A stretch of DNA of 31,149 nt from a bacterium (GTDB lineage: Bacteria > Spirochaetota > Spirochaetia > JABEVK01): assembly GCA_021782055.1 (NCBI GenBank), contig JAJXVP010000016.1, forward strand, positions 1 to 31,149. The letters run 5' to 3'. Under the pieces are notes generated by a model. It made no database searches, was not told the DNA's origin, and saw only the letters and a list, made by a program, of their open reading frames with translations. A program made the position numbers and the translations under genes. This document shows positions 14,792 through 23,089 of the stretch, piece by piece. Numbering within the stretch: the first letter of the stretch is position 1; every line of letters starts with the position of its first letter.

Positions 14792-15451
14792 ATGTCTTAT
14801 AAAAATTCTAGTTCACTGCAAAGTCAGTTGGACGCCCGCAAAGGCGAGTTTGAAACAAAAGCCTCTGACGAAACAAAAAAGATTTACGCGGAAGGTTTCC
14901 AAGCCATCCACTCCGCAGGAATTCTTAAAACGGCCAAAAACGTAGGTGATAACGCTCCCGATTTCTCGTTGACCAATGCATTAGGGCAAAAGGTCAGCTT
15001 AGCAGAAAAGTTGAACCATGGACCAGTAGTTTTAACCTGGTACCGCGGGGGCTGGTGCCCTTACTGCAACCTGACACTGGCCTACCTTCAAAAAGAACTG
15101 CCCCGTTTTAAAGCCGCCGGAGCTCAGCTTTTAGCTCTGACTCCCGAACTTCCGGACCGCTCGCTCTCAACCAAAGAAAAACACGGCCTTGAGTTTGAGG
15201 TGCTCAGCGACGTCGGCAACACGGTGGCTAGAACCTATGGCCTTGTTTTTAAGCTCACAGAGGAATTAATCACCTCGTACCAGAAAAACTTTGACGTGAC
15301 AGCCTACAACGGAGACACCAGCTACGAGCTTCCCTTGGCGGCAACCTACGTGGTGGACCAAAAGGGACAAATACGGTACGCCTTCCTTGACTCTGACTAC
15401 CGCCATCGCGCCGAGCCCGAGGACATTCTTAAAGTTCTGAGCTCAATTTGA
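14792..15451 (+). CDS. Peroxiredoxin-like (AhpC/TSA family) thiol protein
   Basis: This 219-residue protein has a charged helical N-terminal extension (residues 1-50). The AhpC/TSA thioredoxin-fold domain follows, beginning VGDNAPDFSLTNALGQKVSL. The active-site segment is TWYRGGWCPYCNLTL (Cys89, Cys92), giving a CXXC in place of the single peroxidatic Cys context, as in the peroxiredoxin-like DUF899/AhpC-TSA subgroup. There is no signal peptide, so it is cytoplasmic. AAGGAG precedes the start. It lies 64 bp after ccdA on the same strand and fits a thiol-redox cluster. Peroxide, disulfide or another substrate cannot be decided from sequence. Confidence 0.88.
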   Translation: MSYKNSSSLQSQLDARKGEFETKASDETKKIYAEGFQAIHSAGILKTAKNVGDNAPDFSLTNALGQKVSLAEKLNHGPVVLTWYRGGWCPYCNLTLAYLQKELPRFKAAGAQLLALTPELPDRSLSTKEKHGLEFEVLSDVGNTVARTYGLVFKLTEELITSYQKNFDVTAYNGDTSYELPLAATYVVDQKGQIRYAFLDSDYRHRAEPEDILKVLSSI

Positions 15452-15464
15452 TGTCACTTTCCTC

Positions 15465-15941
15465 TTGAATTACTTTTTTGGTTACGTTGGGCCCAATGGC
15501 CTATCTAACAATCTCTTTGGAGTTGCCGACTTCTTTTGTTGTCGCTTTAATTGTCTTTCTTTGAATTCGCCCTCAAGGCAGGAGTCTTGTTGCCGTCAAC
15601 GAAGGGTTCTCAGCCCGCAGGATGGGTCTACCCTGCGGGTATTCCAGGCGTTTAATGGTAAACTCTCCATTTACCAAGGCGACGACAACATACCCTGGGA
15701 AAATACCAGCACCTGACATAGATTACCCGTCAACCCTCAAAAAGATAGTTACCGCTGGGTTTACCACGGCAAGCTGATGAAGCTTCAGAGACTTCTCGGC
15801 AAAAGGTTCGGCTGGGGATGGGAAGCCGGCCTTGCTCCGTTCCCCAGAAAGCACGATCCTTTCTACAGGTTCAGAAAGGAATGTGGCTTCTATAAAGAAA
15901 CCCAAACGTTAAGCATTGTCCGAAACCAAAAGGTGGTCAAG
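15465..15941 (+). pseudogene. Broken unidentified reading frame upstream of SRAP
   Basis: One reading frame reads as protein on both sides of an in-frame TGA at 15714-15716. Before it is RVFQAFNGKLSIYQGDDNIP; after it are SYRWVYHGKLMKLQRLLGK and RFGWGWEAGLAPFPRK. The family is not recognised. It may be a decayed gene or part of an insertion element. A GC-rich inverted repeat (CCCGCAGG/CCTGCGGG, 15614-15639) lies within it and has no T tract. Nothing else is evident between the peroxiredoxin stop and the SRAP start. Confidence 0.4.
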
Positions 15942-16453
15942 GTGTGTTTTGCCGTCAACCAGGTTAACAAAAAGGCTATTGACCATCTGTTGAAACCTTT
16001 CACTGATGCAGAGATTCCCCAGACCTGGGTTCCACGGCGGTGGGTAGATGCTTTCACCTTCCCCCTACTCCCGGTTCTCATGGAAGGTGGTAAAGTTGAG
16101 CTTGCTCGCTGGGGCCTGATTCCGTCTTGGGCCAAGGATGATAGAGTTTTGGAATTGAGGCGTATGACATTAAATGCTAAAAGTGAAACGATATTTACAC
16201 TGCCAAGCTTCCGAAACTCAGCTTCGTCCCAACGGTGCCTGATTCCTGTTAACGGCTTTTTTGAATACCAGCACCTGAACAGTGCGGGAGTTCCTGACCC
16301 CACGGGAAAAAGAACAAACCGTTTCTTCTGAGGTTGCAAGGCAGCGAAGCCTTTTTCTTAGGTGGCTTTTGGAGCCAGAGGAATGGTGAGAAAACCTTCA
16401 CCGTCGCCCGTAGCCGGATAGTTGTCATAGACATTGCCCACTGTTTCCGTTGA
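15942..16453 (+). pseudogene. SRAP-domain (YedK/HMCES) gene, frameshifted and truncated
   Basis: The frame begins GTG-TGT, giving Met-Cys, so after Met removal Cys2 is the catalytic residue of SRAP proteins, which crosslink to abasic sites in single-stranded DNA. Further signatures are ARWGLIPSWAKDD, MTLNAKSETIF (active-site Asn) and RCLIPVNGFFEYQH (catalytic Glu). At a GGGAAAAAG run near 16307 the frame ends 24 nt later in a TGA, but the -1 frame continues as KKNKPFLLRLQGSEAFFLGG, the next SRAP segment. That frame ends at 16453 without the catalytic His region and runs into IS3 transposase sequence. It is probably inactive. AGGTGG precedes the start. Confidence 0.75.
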
Positions 16454-16616
16454 AGGGGTGATGTTCATTCCCGCATTCACCTCTTTTGTCCAGAGCTTGT
16501 TGCAATGCGTACAGGGTCAGATCGCTAGACATGTGGGTAGACACACTCCAAACGACAATTATTTTGCCTGTGACCACGCATTGGAGGCACCCTTTTACGT
16601 ACCAGGCGTTCGACAC
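16424..16616 (-). mobile_element. IS3-family OrfB transposase fragment
   Basis: The minus-strand frame reads VVTGKIIVVWSVSTHMSSDL and ALQQALDKRG. This matches the DDE-domain block of IS3 transposases around the first and second catalytic aspartates (LF.RK.VGW....HM..DL...AL..A). A shifted frame then gives ETVGNVYDN, like the G.C.DNA..ESF motif. It is a fragment without ends or start and abuts the truncated SRAP gene, so the insertion probably caused that truncation. Confidence 0.6.
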
Positions 16617-16673
16617 CTTAATTTCTGTTGGCGGCTGCCGCCTTGACGAAATATATAGAAGCAGCTGACAGCC

Positions 16674-17120
16674 CTACTCTTGATTCGATAAATTAGGAAT
16701 CTTATACTCTGAGTCAAAACCAAACATTGAACTAGACGCAACTTCGTTGCTTTCGGCGTAAGAACCTAATTTTCGGAAACTGCTACAGATGAAGTATCCA
16801 TCAAGAAAACTTAGAAAGAGATGATCGTCAATGCAAAAATGCAACCCTAAAAATGGTTCTATGACCCAATGGAAGTCACTTTCCCTGCCTACTTCGAAAC
16901 CGGCTCCAGAAATACCAATTTTGTCGAGGGTATTTGAACCGAATGCTGAGAGACCAAAAGTCCAATCAACGGGTATACCCTGAGCCTCAGCAGACACGCG
17001 TAAAGTCGCAGTTCCAGTAGCTCCAGAACCTGTAACAAAGACTCCAACATGTGCTTCTGGAAGATCTGCTCTATCAAATAATTCGTCCGAATAGCCCGAA
17101 TTGGGACAGAATAAGACCAT
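16674..17120 (-). CDS. Hypothetical protein (unrecognised)
   Basis: This 148-residue ORF belongs to no family I recognise. It has no signal peptide at the chosen ATG. The middle shows alternating polar/hydrophobic stretches (VGVFVTGSGATGTATLRVSA, GIPVDWTFGLSAFGSNTLDK) that could be beta strands, possibly a beta-sandwich or the remnant of a barrel protein. The ribosome binding site is poor (AAGAGA). It is divergent from the PARG gene and its start region overlaps that gene's promoter. It could be an intact small protein, or the C-terminal remnant of a larger gene broken in this decaying patch. Confidence 0.45.
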   Translation of the reverse strand: MVLFCPNSGYSDELFDRADLPEAHVGVFVTGSGATGTATLRVSAEAQGIPVDWTFGLSAFGSNTLDKIGISGAGFEVGRESDFHWVIEPFLGLHFCIDDHLFLSFLDGYFICSSFRKLGSYAESNEVASSSMFGFDSEYKIPNLSNQE

Positions 17121-17124
17121 TCTC

Positions 17125-17153
17125 TTGCAGAAGCGAACTCATGACAATAGAAT
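17125..17153 (+). promoter_or_regulatory. Promoter of the PARG gene
   Basis: -35 TTGCAG (17125-17130) and -10 TAGAAT (17148-17153) have a 17-bp spacer. Initiation near 17160 would place GAGGAAC as ribosome binding site right at the 5' end, 6 nt before the GTG start. Confidence 0.6.
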
Positions 17154-17171
17154 AATGTAGAGGAACAAATC

Positions 17172-18035
17172 GTGTCAAAAATTTCTATCCTACCTTGTCT
17201 TGACTCAGAAGACATGGCAAAGAAGCGAAATAAAGAACTACGGATTTCTCGTGAGCTAGCGCAACAGCTTGGCGAAGCAGCCGTAACAACCTCTAAACAA
17301 GGTTGGTACCGCACGACGAAGGAACAAAAGGTGGATATTTCCGTTTTCGTTCAAGCTTCACTGGCAAACAAAGTCAGCCTTCCACCGGATTTCATACTCC
17401 CTGTCAGCGATCAGCGGTTCGATCAAATGACCATTCAAGTCTCTAATGAAACGACTCTTCAAGCTTCCAAGCGTTTGCTCGATACCGGAACGAATGTCCT
17501 TGCTCTTAACTTCGCCAACGGGATAAGTCCAGGCGGCGGGTTTCTCCATGGCGCTCTGGCACAAGAGGAATGTCTTTGTCGGTCGAGTGCTCTTTATGTA
17601 ACACTTCAGGGTGACCCCATGTACAAGCATCACGCAGCACGGTCACAGCCCGATTCAACCGACTGGGCAATTTTGTCACCTAAGGTTCCCGTGTTTCGAA
17701 CCGATGAGGGAACCATCCTCGAAACTCCATACCTCCTGAGTTTCTTAACCTGTGCGGCTCCTTATGCACCGACCATCGGTAAACAAAATTCAGCCGAGCT
17801 CATGAACAAGCGCATACGCCGAATTCTCCAGATAAGCAAGGCTTATCGCTATGAGGCGCTAGTTCTCGGGGCTTGGGGCTGTGGCGCTTTCGCCAATGAT
17901 CCTTTCACAACGGCCCAATCCTTCAAAAATGAACTTTTTGGTGACTTTGCAGGTGCCTTCCAGCAGGTTGTTTTTGCAATCACTGACTGGTCGCCCGAGC
18001 GACGACTCCTCGGACCGTTCATGGATAGTTTCTAA
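17172..18035 (+). CDS. Bacterial-type poly(ADP-ribose) glycohydrolase (TIGR02452/DUF2263)
   Basis: This 287-residue macrodomain-fold protein has the PARG catalytic signature: NFANGISPGGGFLHGALA at residues 113-130 followed by QEE at 131-133 (the GGG-X6-8-QEE loop, the second Glu catalytic). The later VLGAWGCGAFANDP is the conserved phosphate-binding segment. Such enzymes remove ADP-ribose chains or marks. The GTG start fits the promoter and ribosome binding site; an ATG at 17214 would give a more typical family N-terminus (MAKKRNKELRIS). No ADP-ribosyltransferase is visible in the window, so its substrate may be made elsewhere, by a phage or host factor, or by a distant gene. The neighbour at 16674 is divergent. 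Confidence 0.88.
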   Translation: MSKISILPCLDSEDMAKKRNKELRISRELAQQLGEAAVTTSKQGWYRTTKEQKVDISVFVQASLANKVSLPPDFILPVSDQRFDQMTIQVSNETTLQASKRLLDTGTNVLALNFANGISPGGGFLHGALAQEECLCRSSALYVTLQGDPMYKHHAARSQPDSTDWAILSPKVPVFRTDEGTILETPYLLSFLTCAAPYAPTIGKQNSAELMNKRIRRILQISKAYRYEALVLGAWGCGAFANDPFTTAQSFKNELFGDFAGAFQQVVFAITDWSPERRLLGPFMDSF

Positions 18036-18053
18036 ATCATCACGCGGTGCCTG

Positions 18054-20375
18054 TTATTTCCCTGATTTTTTAAAAGCGGCCAGCAGGACTTCCGACAACT
18101 CATCCATGCTAAACGGTTTGGGAAGGCTACCTGAAAATCCATATTTAAGCGGGTCAATGAGAGCCGACTCATTCGAGTATCCGCTCGAGGCGACAGCCGT
18201 CACGTCAGGGTCAAGCTGTTTTAATGATTTTAAGACTTCCAAGCCACCTGGTCCGCCTTTAATAGTCAAGTCAAGAATCACTGCGACAATGGGAACGCCT
18301 GCTTTTTGATGCTCTTGGTAAGCCACCTCTAATTGCTCGCCGTGTTCAAAGACCTCTACGGCATACCCCAATCTTTCAAGCATAGACGATGCTATGCTTC
18401 GAGCGTATTCCTCATCATCCAAAAATAAGACCAGGCCCTGCCCGCCGGTGTTTGTTTGAGTTTGGATATTCGGCTCTTCCTCAGCTGTTAACAGGGGCAA
18501 GTACACCCGAAAGGTTGACCCCCTTCCCATCACCGAGTCTGCTTCGATCGCACCCCCATGCTTGCGTACCACAGAAAAACAAATGGATAACCCCAAGCCG
18601 GTTCCCTCTTTTTTTGTTGTAAAAAAAGGATCAAATATTTTTTTTAAGGATTCGGGGGGAATGCCACAGCCCGTATCCTCTATCGCTACCTCTAGGTAGT
18701 CTCCGCACCCAAGTTTGAGATCTGAGCGTTCGTAGTCTAAGCGCTTTGTCATCGAAAGATTCAACGAACCGCCCTGGGGCATCGCCTGCTTGGCATTCAT
18801 GAAAAGGTTTTCAAATACTTGCCCTAGCTGAGCTTCATTACCCAGAATATAATAGACTTCGTCATCTTGTCGGTTTGTTAAAACGATGCTAGAACCGCTC
18901 AAGGTAAATTCTGAAATATTTTTAACCATGTCAGCGATATTAAAGCGTTTTTTTAACGGCTGGCCACCCTTGGCAAAGGTCAACAGTTGTTGAGTCAGGT
19001 TTCTGGCCCGGTTAAAGGGATTCAAGGCCCTCTCTAAATACATTTCGACCTTGGTTGAATCCGCTGAATTCATTTTTGCTAACTGCAAAAACCCAAAGAT
19101 CCCCGTTAAAAGGTTGTTAAAGTCATGGGCTATACCACCAGCTAGCAACCCGATCGATTCCATCTTTTCAAGTTGTCTTAAGCGTTCATCGGTTTTTTCT
19201 TGCTCCGAGACATCGCGCAATAAGAACACACGAGAAATCCCCGAACCTTGACGATCACTGACCGTGGTGGACCCCACCTCGAGGGGAAAAGCTTTTCCCG
19301 CCTTATTAACAAAAGGAATCGTTTTTATTCCGGTAATCGCTAAAATTTCTGGTGGGATTGCTTCGGTCGCAAAAGAAGACTGATGGTTTTCCCAACCCAA
19401 CAGTTGTTCACAATTTTGATTTAAAAATGCGATTTTGCCCAAAGAATCTAGGGCGAGGATACCATCGGCCATACTCTCTAATATGAGGGATAAACGCTCT
19501 CGTTCTTGAGCTAACTGACGGTCTAATTCTCGCCGAAACTGCGCCTCAAAACGAGCTTCTAAGGCAAACGCAACATCGGCAGCCAGGGCAGACATGAGCT
19601 TGGTTTCTTCTTCAGAGAGCTGATCTTCTTGAGTCTTGATCAGAAAAGCACCCCAAGGTCGACCTTGAATACGAATCGGAAACAGCCCATAGACCTTTAA
19701 GGACTCTTCGCTGGCGTGAATCACCGGAATAAACGGAAAGGAATTCACCTCGTCAAAAGGTCTGTAGGCCTCCCGGGGTTCCTCACCAAACGAGGTTTCT
19801 AACTGCCAACGGTTCTCACTCCAGGTCGCAAAGCCCGACCAAATAAACCCACCTATATGTACGGCGATCGATGCGATAGTACTTAACAAGGAACTCGGGT
19901 CGAGAATTCTAACAATCGCCTGATTGGTTTGGCTAAGAAGCTGGTAATATCTGGTCAATAGGCGGTTTTCCGCATCTGAGGCCCGTTGTGCTTTCCGCGA
20001 TTGGGCTTCACGGATCTCGCGTTCGACAGCACGCGGTAAACGCTTTAGGGCGTTTTTCATGATATAGTCATGAGCGCCCTTTTTCATCATCTCTACTGCT
20101 AAATCTTCGCCAATCATCCCCGAAAGAACAATAAAAGGGATATCGAGTCCCGATTCTTGAAAAATTGTTAGTGCGTCTAGCCCAGAAAAACCTGGTAAAC
20201 GGTAATCGCTGATGATGAGATCCCAGACAGACGTTTGCAAGGCAAGCCTAAGCGCATCAGGTGTTGTTACCCTCTCGACGTACCAGGAATACTCCGTCTG
20301 AGCCAGCTCTCGCTTGATCAAAAACTCATCGTCTTCGGAGTCCTCAATAAGGAGCAGTCTTACGGGAGGCTTCAC
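18054..20375 (-). CDS. Hybrid histidine kinase REC-GAF-PAS-HisKA-HATPase-REC
   Basis: This 773-residue cytoplasmic protein has no membrane segments. Domain order is: receiver (5-120, phospho-Asp57 in DLIISDYRLPGFSG), GAF-like sensor (about 143-275), PAS (about 292-390), HisKA with His417 in LAGGIAHDFNNLLTG, HATPase (about 510-625, NLFMNAKQA, EDTGCGIPP, GTGLGLSI), and a C-terminal receiver (about 647-765, likely Asp702 in VILDLTIKGGPGG). The HDFNNLL type of H box is common in hybrid kinases. The start is GTG with AAGGGGAC upstream. The N-terminal REC suggests it is itself a relay target. No dedicated output gene is adjacent. It is convergent with the PARG gene, only 18 bp apart. Confidence 0.92.
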   Translation of the reverse strand: MKPPVRLLLIEDSEDDEFLIKRELAQTEYSWYVERVTTPDALRLALQTSVWDLIISDYRLPGFSGLDALTIFQESGLDIPFIVLSGMIGEDLAVEMMKKGAHDYIMKNALKRLPRAVEREIREAQSRKAQRASDAENRLLTRYYQLLSQTNQAIVRILDPSSLLSTIASIAVHIGGFIWSGFATWSENRWQLETSFGEEPREAYRPFDEVNSFPFIPVIHASEESLKVYGLFPIRIQGRPWGAFLIKTQEDQLSEEETKLMSALAADVAFALEARFEAQFRRELDRQLAQERERLSLILESMADGILALDSLGKIAFLNQNCEQLLGWENHQSSFATEAIPPEILAITGIKTIPFVNKAGKAFPLEVGSTTVSDRQGSGISRVFLLRDVSEQEKTDERLRQLEKMESIGLLAGGIAHDFNNLLTGIFGFLQLAKMNSADSTKVEMYLERALNPFNRARNLTQQLLTFAKGGQPLKKRFNIADMVKNISEFTLSGSSIVLTNRQDDEVYYILGNEAQLGQVFENLFMNAKQAMPQGGSLNLSMTKRLDYERSDLKLGCGDYLEVAIEDTGCGIPPESLKKIFDPFFTTKKEGTGLGLSICFSVVRKHGGAIEADSVMGRGSTFRVYLPLLTAEEEPNIQTQTNTGGQGLVLFLDDEEYARSIASSMLERLGYAVEVFEHGEQLEVAYQEHQKAGVPIVAVILDLTIKGGPGGLEVLKSLKQLDPDVTAVASSGYSNESALIDPLKYGFSGSLPKPFSMDELSEVLLAAFKKSGK

Positions 20376-20434
20376 CGTCGTCCCCTTCGATTTGGGGAGG
20401 TCTGAAAATCCATAACTTCATTTTGACCCGACTT

Positions 20435-21451
20435 TCACGAAGAAACAAGAGATTTTGTGGAATTTGGTCGCAAGTCAGTGGAATCTAAAACCCAAGAGGG
20501 AAGAACCGCAAGAAGACGTTGGAAAAGCTCACTAGAACGTTCCACCTTTTGAAACGGCGGACTTAAGGCTTGACGCCATTTTCGAGCTCCCGGAAAGCCC
20601 GCTAAGAGTGAGGTCATGTGACGAGCGATCTTGTAAACAGAAATATCGCGTTTTTGCCATTCATCCACATACGGCATGATAGCCTCGATAACCTGACGCC
20701 GAGTGGGACGGGGTGTGCCAAACACCTCCTCTTCAGCGACGGCCATAAAATAAGGGTCTTCATAAGCCGCACGGCCTAACATGACACCATCGACTCGGCT
20801 TAGCTGGATTTTTAAGTTCTCAATTGTTCGAATACCGCCGTTAATTTCGATCGGTAATTGCGGCACCTCTGTCTTTAAGCGATAAACATCCTCATAGCGT
20901 AACGGAGGAATTTCACGGTTTTCTTTAGGGTCAAGACCTTTTAAAATCGCTATTCGGGCATGAACAATGACTCGGTCAGCCCCTGCGTTTTGCACGGCTT
21001 TCACAAACCTCAGCATGTCTTCGTAACTTTCAAGCCCATCAATACCAATGCGATGTTTTACGGTCACAGGCCTTGAGGTTGCTTTTTTCATTGCCGTGAC
21101 CAGGCGAGCGACGAGATCGGGTTCAGCCATCAAACAGGCGCCAAAATGCGCTTCTTGAACCTTGTCTGAAGGGCAGCCGCAATTCAGGTTATATTCGTCG
21201 TAAGGCAAAGCTTCTGCCTTTTGAACGGCTTTTGTCAAATCCTGAGGGTCATCACCTGCCAACTGCAACGACAACGGTTTTTCAAAGGGATCAAAGCCAA
21301 GAATGCTCTCTTCATGACCATAAAGCACCGCTCCCGTTGAACGCATCTCGGTATAAAAAAGACTACGCGGAGCCAAAAACCGTAAAAAGTAGCGAAAATG
21401 CCGGTCACTCCAGTCAACCATCGGAGCCACAGATAAGCGAGGAAGGTTCAT
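20435..21451 (-). CDS. dusA: tRNA-dihydrouridine synthase A
   Basis: This is a 338-residue FMN-dependent TIM-barrel enzyme that reduces uridines (U20/U20a) in the tRNA D loop. It opens with LSVAPMVDWSDRHFRYFLRF, the DusA-specific form, and has the motif EYNLNCGCPSDKVQEAHFGACLM with the catalytic cysteine at residue 106. VTVKHRIGIDG and EINGGIRT are the flavin phosphate-binding segments, and DGVMLGRAAYEDPYF is the classic Dus signature. The length is typical of DusA. It is the last gene of the RRM-amidotransferase-dusA operon, its ATG overlapping the amidotransferase stop as ATGA. Confidence 0.95.
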   Translation of the reverse strand: MNLPRLSVAPMVDWSDRHFRYFLRFLAPRSLFYTEMRSTGAVLYGHEESILGFDPFEKPLSLQLAGDDPQDLTKAVQKAEALPYDEYNLNCGCPSDKVQEAHFGACLMAEPDLVARLVTAMKKATSRPVTVKHRIGIDGLESYEDMLRFVKAVQNAGADRVIVHARIAILKGLDPKENREIPPLRYEDVYRLKTEVPQLPIEINGGIRTIENLKIQLSRVDGVMLGRAAYEDPYFMAVAEEEVFGTPRPTRRQVIEAIMPYVDEWQKRDISVYKIARHMTSLLAGFPGARKWRQALSPPFQKVERSSELFQRLLAVLPSWVLDSTDLRPNSTKSLVSS

Positions 21452-22152
21452 CGGCGCGCCTGACTCTCCAGGTACGTAAGAACCAACTCTATAAAGAGGT
21501 TCGCTTTATGGGCTAAGGAAGTCAGTTCTTTCATTTTTTCTGGCGTTTGTATGTAAGGACCAGGGGAAAGCTCTGAACTCCCCGCGACAAGAAATTGGTC
21601 GAGACTTGTGGCATCCGTTTCACCATGAAACTGTAAAGCCACCACGCGATCGCCCCAAAGAAAGCCTTGTTCAGGCGTTGCCTCTGAAGAGGCTAGACGT
21701 CGAGCCTGAGGTGGAAGGGTAAACGTATCACCATGCCAGTGAAAAAAGACAGGGGCTTTCTGATTTTTATCCACGTCTAACCAGTCCGGAAGCGGTTGAG
21801 CCCAGTTGATAGGGAACCACCCGATTTCTTTTTCTTGGTTTGGCTTGACGGTTCCCCCTAGAAGGTGCGCGAGAATTTGCGCCCCTAGACAGATACCTAA
21901 GATAGGAACCTGTGCCTTGAGACAAGCTTGAATAAACTCAAATTCTTGGGCCATCCAAGCATAATTCTTGTGCTCATAGACTGACATGGGGCCGCCCAAG
22001 ATGATCAACAGCCCAAGATCACCTGGGTGAGGATAAGAGCTTTCAGGTAGAAAGTACGCCGTCCTGGTCAGCTGATGCCCGCGTTCAATTAGCCACGGTT
22101 CCATCGTCCCTAACCCTTCGGACGGCGTATGCTGAAGATAATGAACGTTCAA
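21448..22152 (-). CDS. Class I glutamine amidotransferase
   Basis: This 234-residue GATase1-domain protein has the nucleophile elbow ILGICLGAQILAHLLGG (Cys88) and the catalytic dyad in VALQFHGETDAT (His176, Glu178). No synthetase domain is attached, so it is the stand-alone type often annotated as GMP synthase-like glutamine amidotransferase, and the acceptor substrate is unknown. The start is TTG, supported because the family N-terminus (NVHYLQHTPSEGLG) begins right there; it follows the RRM gene stop by 3 bp. It overlaps dusA by 4 bp, so the three genes are co-translated. Confidence 0.88.
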   Translation of the reverse strand: MNVHYLQHTPSEGLGTMEPWLIERGHQLTRTAYFLPESSYPHPGDLGLLIILGGPMSVYEHKNYAWMAQEFEFIQACLKAQVPILGICLGAQILAHLLGGTVKPNQEKEIGWFPINWAQPLPDWLDVDKNQKAPVFFHWHGDTFTLPPQARRLASSEATPEQGFLWGDRVVALQFHGETDATSLDQFLVAGSSELSPGPYIQTPEKMKELTSLAHKANLFIELVLTYLESQARR

Positions 22153-22155
22153 GCT

Positions 22156-22425
22156 TTAGGCTTCACGCGGCGGACGAGGCTTATTAACAGCTTCGTTGAC
22201 CCGAAGACGCCGCCCTTCAAATTCTTTTCCATCAAGTTCCTGAATCGCTTTGGCGACGCTTTCGGCGTGCGCGAGCTCAACAAAGGCAAACCCTCGCGGT
22301 TGACCGGTTTCACGATCTGTAACAACACTGACTGAAACCACTTCGCCGAAGCGGGAAAAAAGGGCTTGCAAGCCCTCACTGGTGGTCCTGTAGTTGAGGT
22401 TCCCTACATAGATCTTCGTTCCCAT
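22156..22425 (-). CDS. RNA-binding RRM-domain protein
   Basis: This 89-residue single RRM has RNP2 as KIYVGNL (residues 4-10) and RNP1 as RGFAFVEL (about 44-51), plus a basic/proline tail (NKPRPPREA). Such small RRM proteins occur in cyanobacteria and spirochaetes and bind single-stranded RNA, often as cold or RNA-chaperone factors. It is the first gene of the operon with the amidotransferase and dusA. Its promoter is strong. A tandem repeat lies in the 5' untranslated region, a possible autoregulatory site. The ATG is preceded by AAGGAT. Confidence 0.93.
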   Translation of the reverse strand: MGTKIYVGNLNYRTTSEGLQALFSRFGEVVSVSVVTDRETGQPRGFAFVELAHAESVAKAIQELDGKEFEGRRLRVNEAVNKPRPPREA

Positions 22426-22442
22426 GACCCATCCTTAACTTT

Positions 22443-22497
22443 GAGTATTCCTAGAGTATTCCTACCTATTCTAAAAACCAAAATCCTATTCCGTCAA
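22443..22497 (-). promoter_or_regulatory. RRM operon promoter with tandem 11-bp leader repeat
   Basis: On the minus strand, -35 TTGACG (22497-22492) and -10 TAGAAT (22473-22468) have an 18-bp spacer. Two perfect, contiguous copies of TAGGAATACTC (22464-22454 and 22453-22443) occupy roughly the first 20 transcribed nucleotides. The repeats could be a DNA operator or, as RNA, a binding site for the encoded RRM protein. Confidence 0.65.
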
Positions 22498-22519
22498 TCA
22501 AAGCTTGAGAAAATTTCTG

Positions 22520-23089
22520 TCAAAAAAAGGACGCCTGACCGCCGGGATTCAGTTGTTTCAAACAGGCTGTAAACAATTCCATACAGACCCGCGAATCATC
22601 TTCGGCACGGTGAGCCTCAAGACTGGTAATCTTAAGATCCTGAGCCAAAAGTTGAAGTTTATAGTTACTACGCCCCGGATAGGCTTTTTGGGCCATCTTT
22701 TGTGTGTCGACCACATCATTTTTAAGTTGGCCTAAGCCCCACCTGTTCATGGCAGACCTAAGAAAGGCTACATCAAAAGAGGCATTGTGGGCCACCAAAA
22801 TGGCCTGTCCAATAAAATCGAGAAATTTTGGAATAGCCATTTCACCAGTAGGAGCGTCTTTTACCATGTCATCCGAAATACCATTGACTGCTGATGCGTC
22901 AGCGGGAATGGGCATCTCGGGGTTCACCATTTGGGAAAAACGTTCCAGCTCTTGATTATAACGAAACTTCACCGCCCCAATCTCAACAATGCGGTCAAAA
23001 TTGTACGACAATCCCGTTGTTTCAAAGTCAAAAGCCACAAAGACCAGCTGTGGATTCAAAAGGTGATGGTACTCGGTGATTTCTTTCAT
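22520..23089 (-). CDS. DEDDh 3'-5' exonuclease (DnaQ/PolIII epsilon-like)
   Basis: This 189-residue exonuclease has FVAFDFETTGLSY (Asp21 and Glu23, motif ExoI), NASFDVAFL (ExoII) and HRAEDDSRVC (ExoIII with the catalytic His). These form the DEDDh set for two-metal hydrolysis of single-stranded DNA or RNA ends. The domain stands alone without a polymerase, so it may be the proofreading epsilon subunit or an ExoX/RNase T-type nuclease. It follows the phosphohexomutase with TGATG overlap (1 bp), so it is translated from the same message. There is no obvious ribosome binding site of its own, consistent with coupling. Confidence 0.9.
   Translation of the reverse strand: MKEITEYHHLLNPQLVFVAFDFETTGLSYNFDRIVEIGAVKFRYNQELERFSQMVNPEMPIPADASAVNGISDDMVKDAPTGEMAIPKFLDFIGQAILVAHNASFDVAFLRSAMNRWGLGQLKNDVVDTQKMAQKAYPGRSNYKLQLLAQDLKITSLEAHRAEDDSRVCMELFTACLKQLNPGGQASFF

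Noticed and set aside
15614..15639. GC-rich inverted repeat as terminator of the peroxiredoxin gene
   Set aside because: The 8-bp stem has no T tract, lies 160 bp past the stop and falls inside a protein-like frame.
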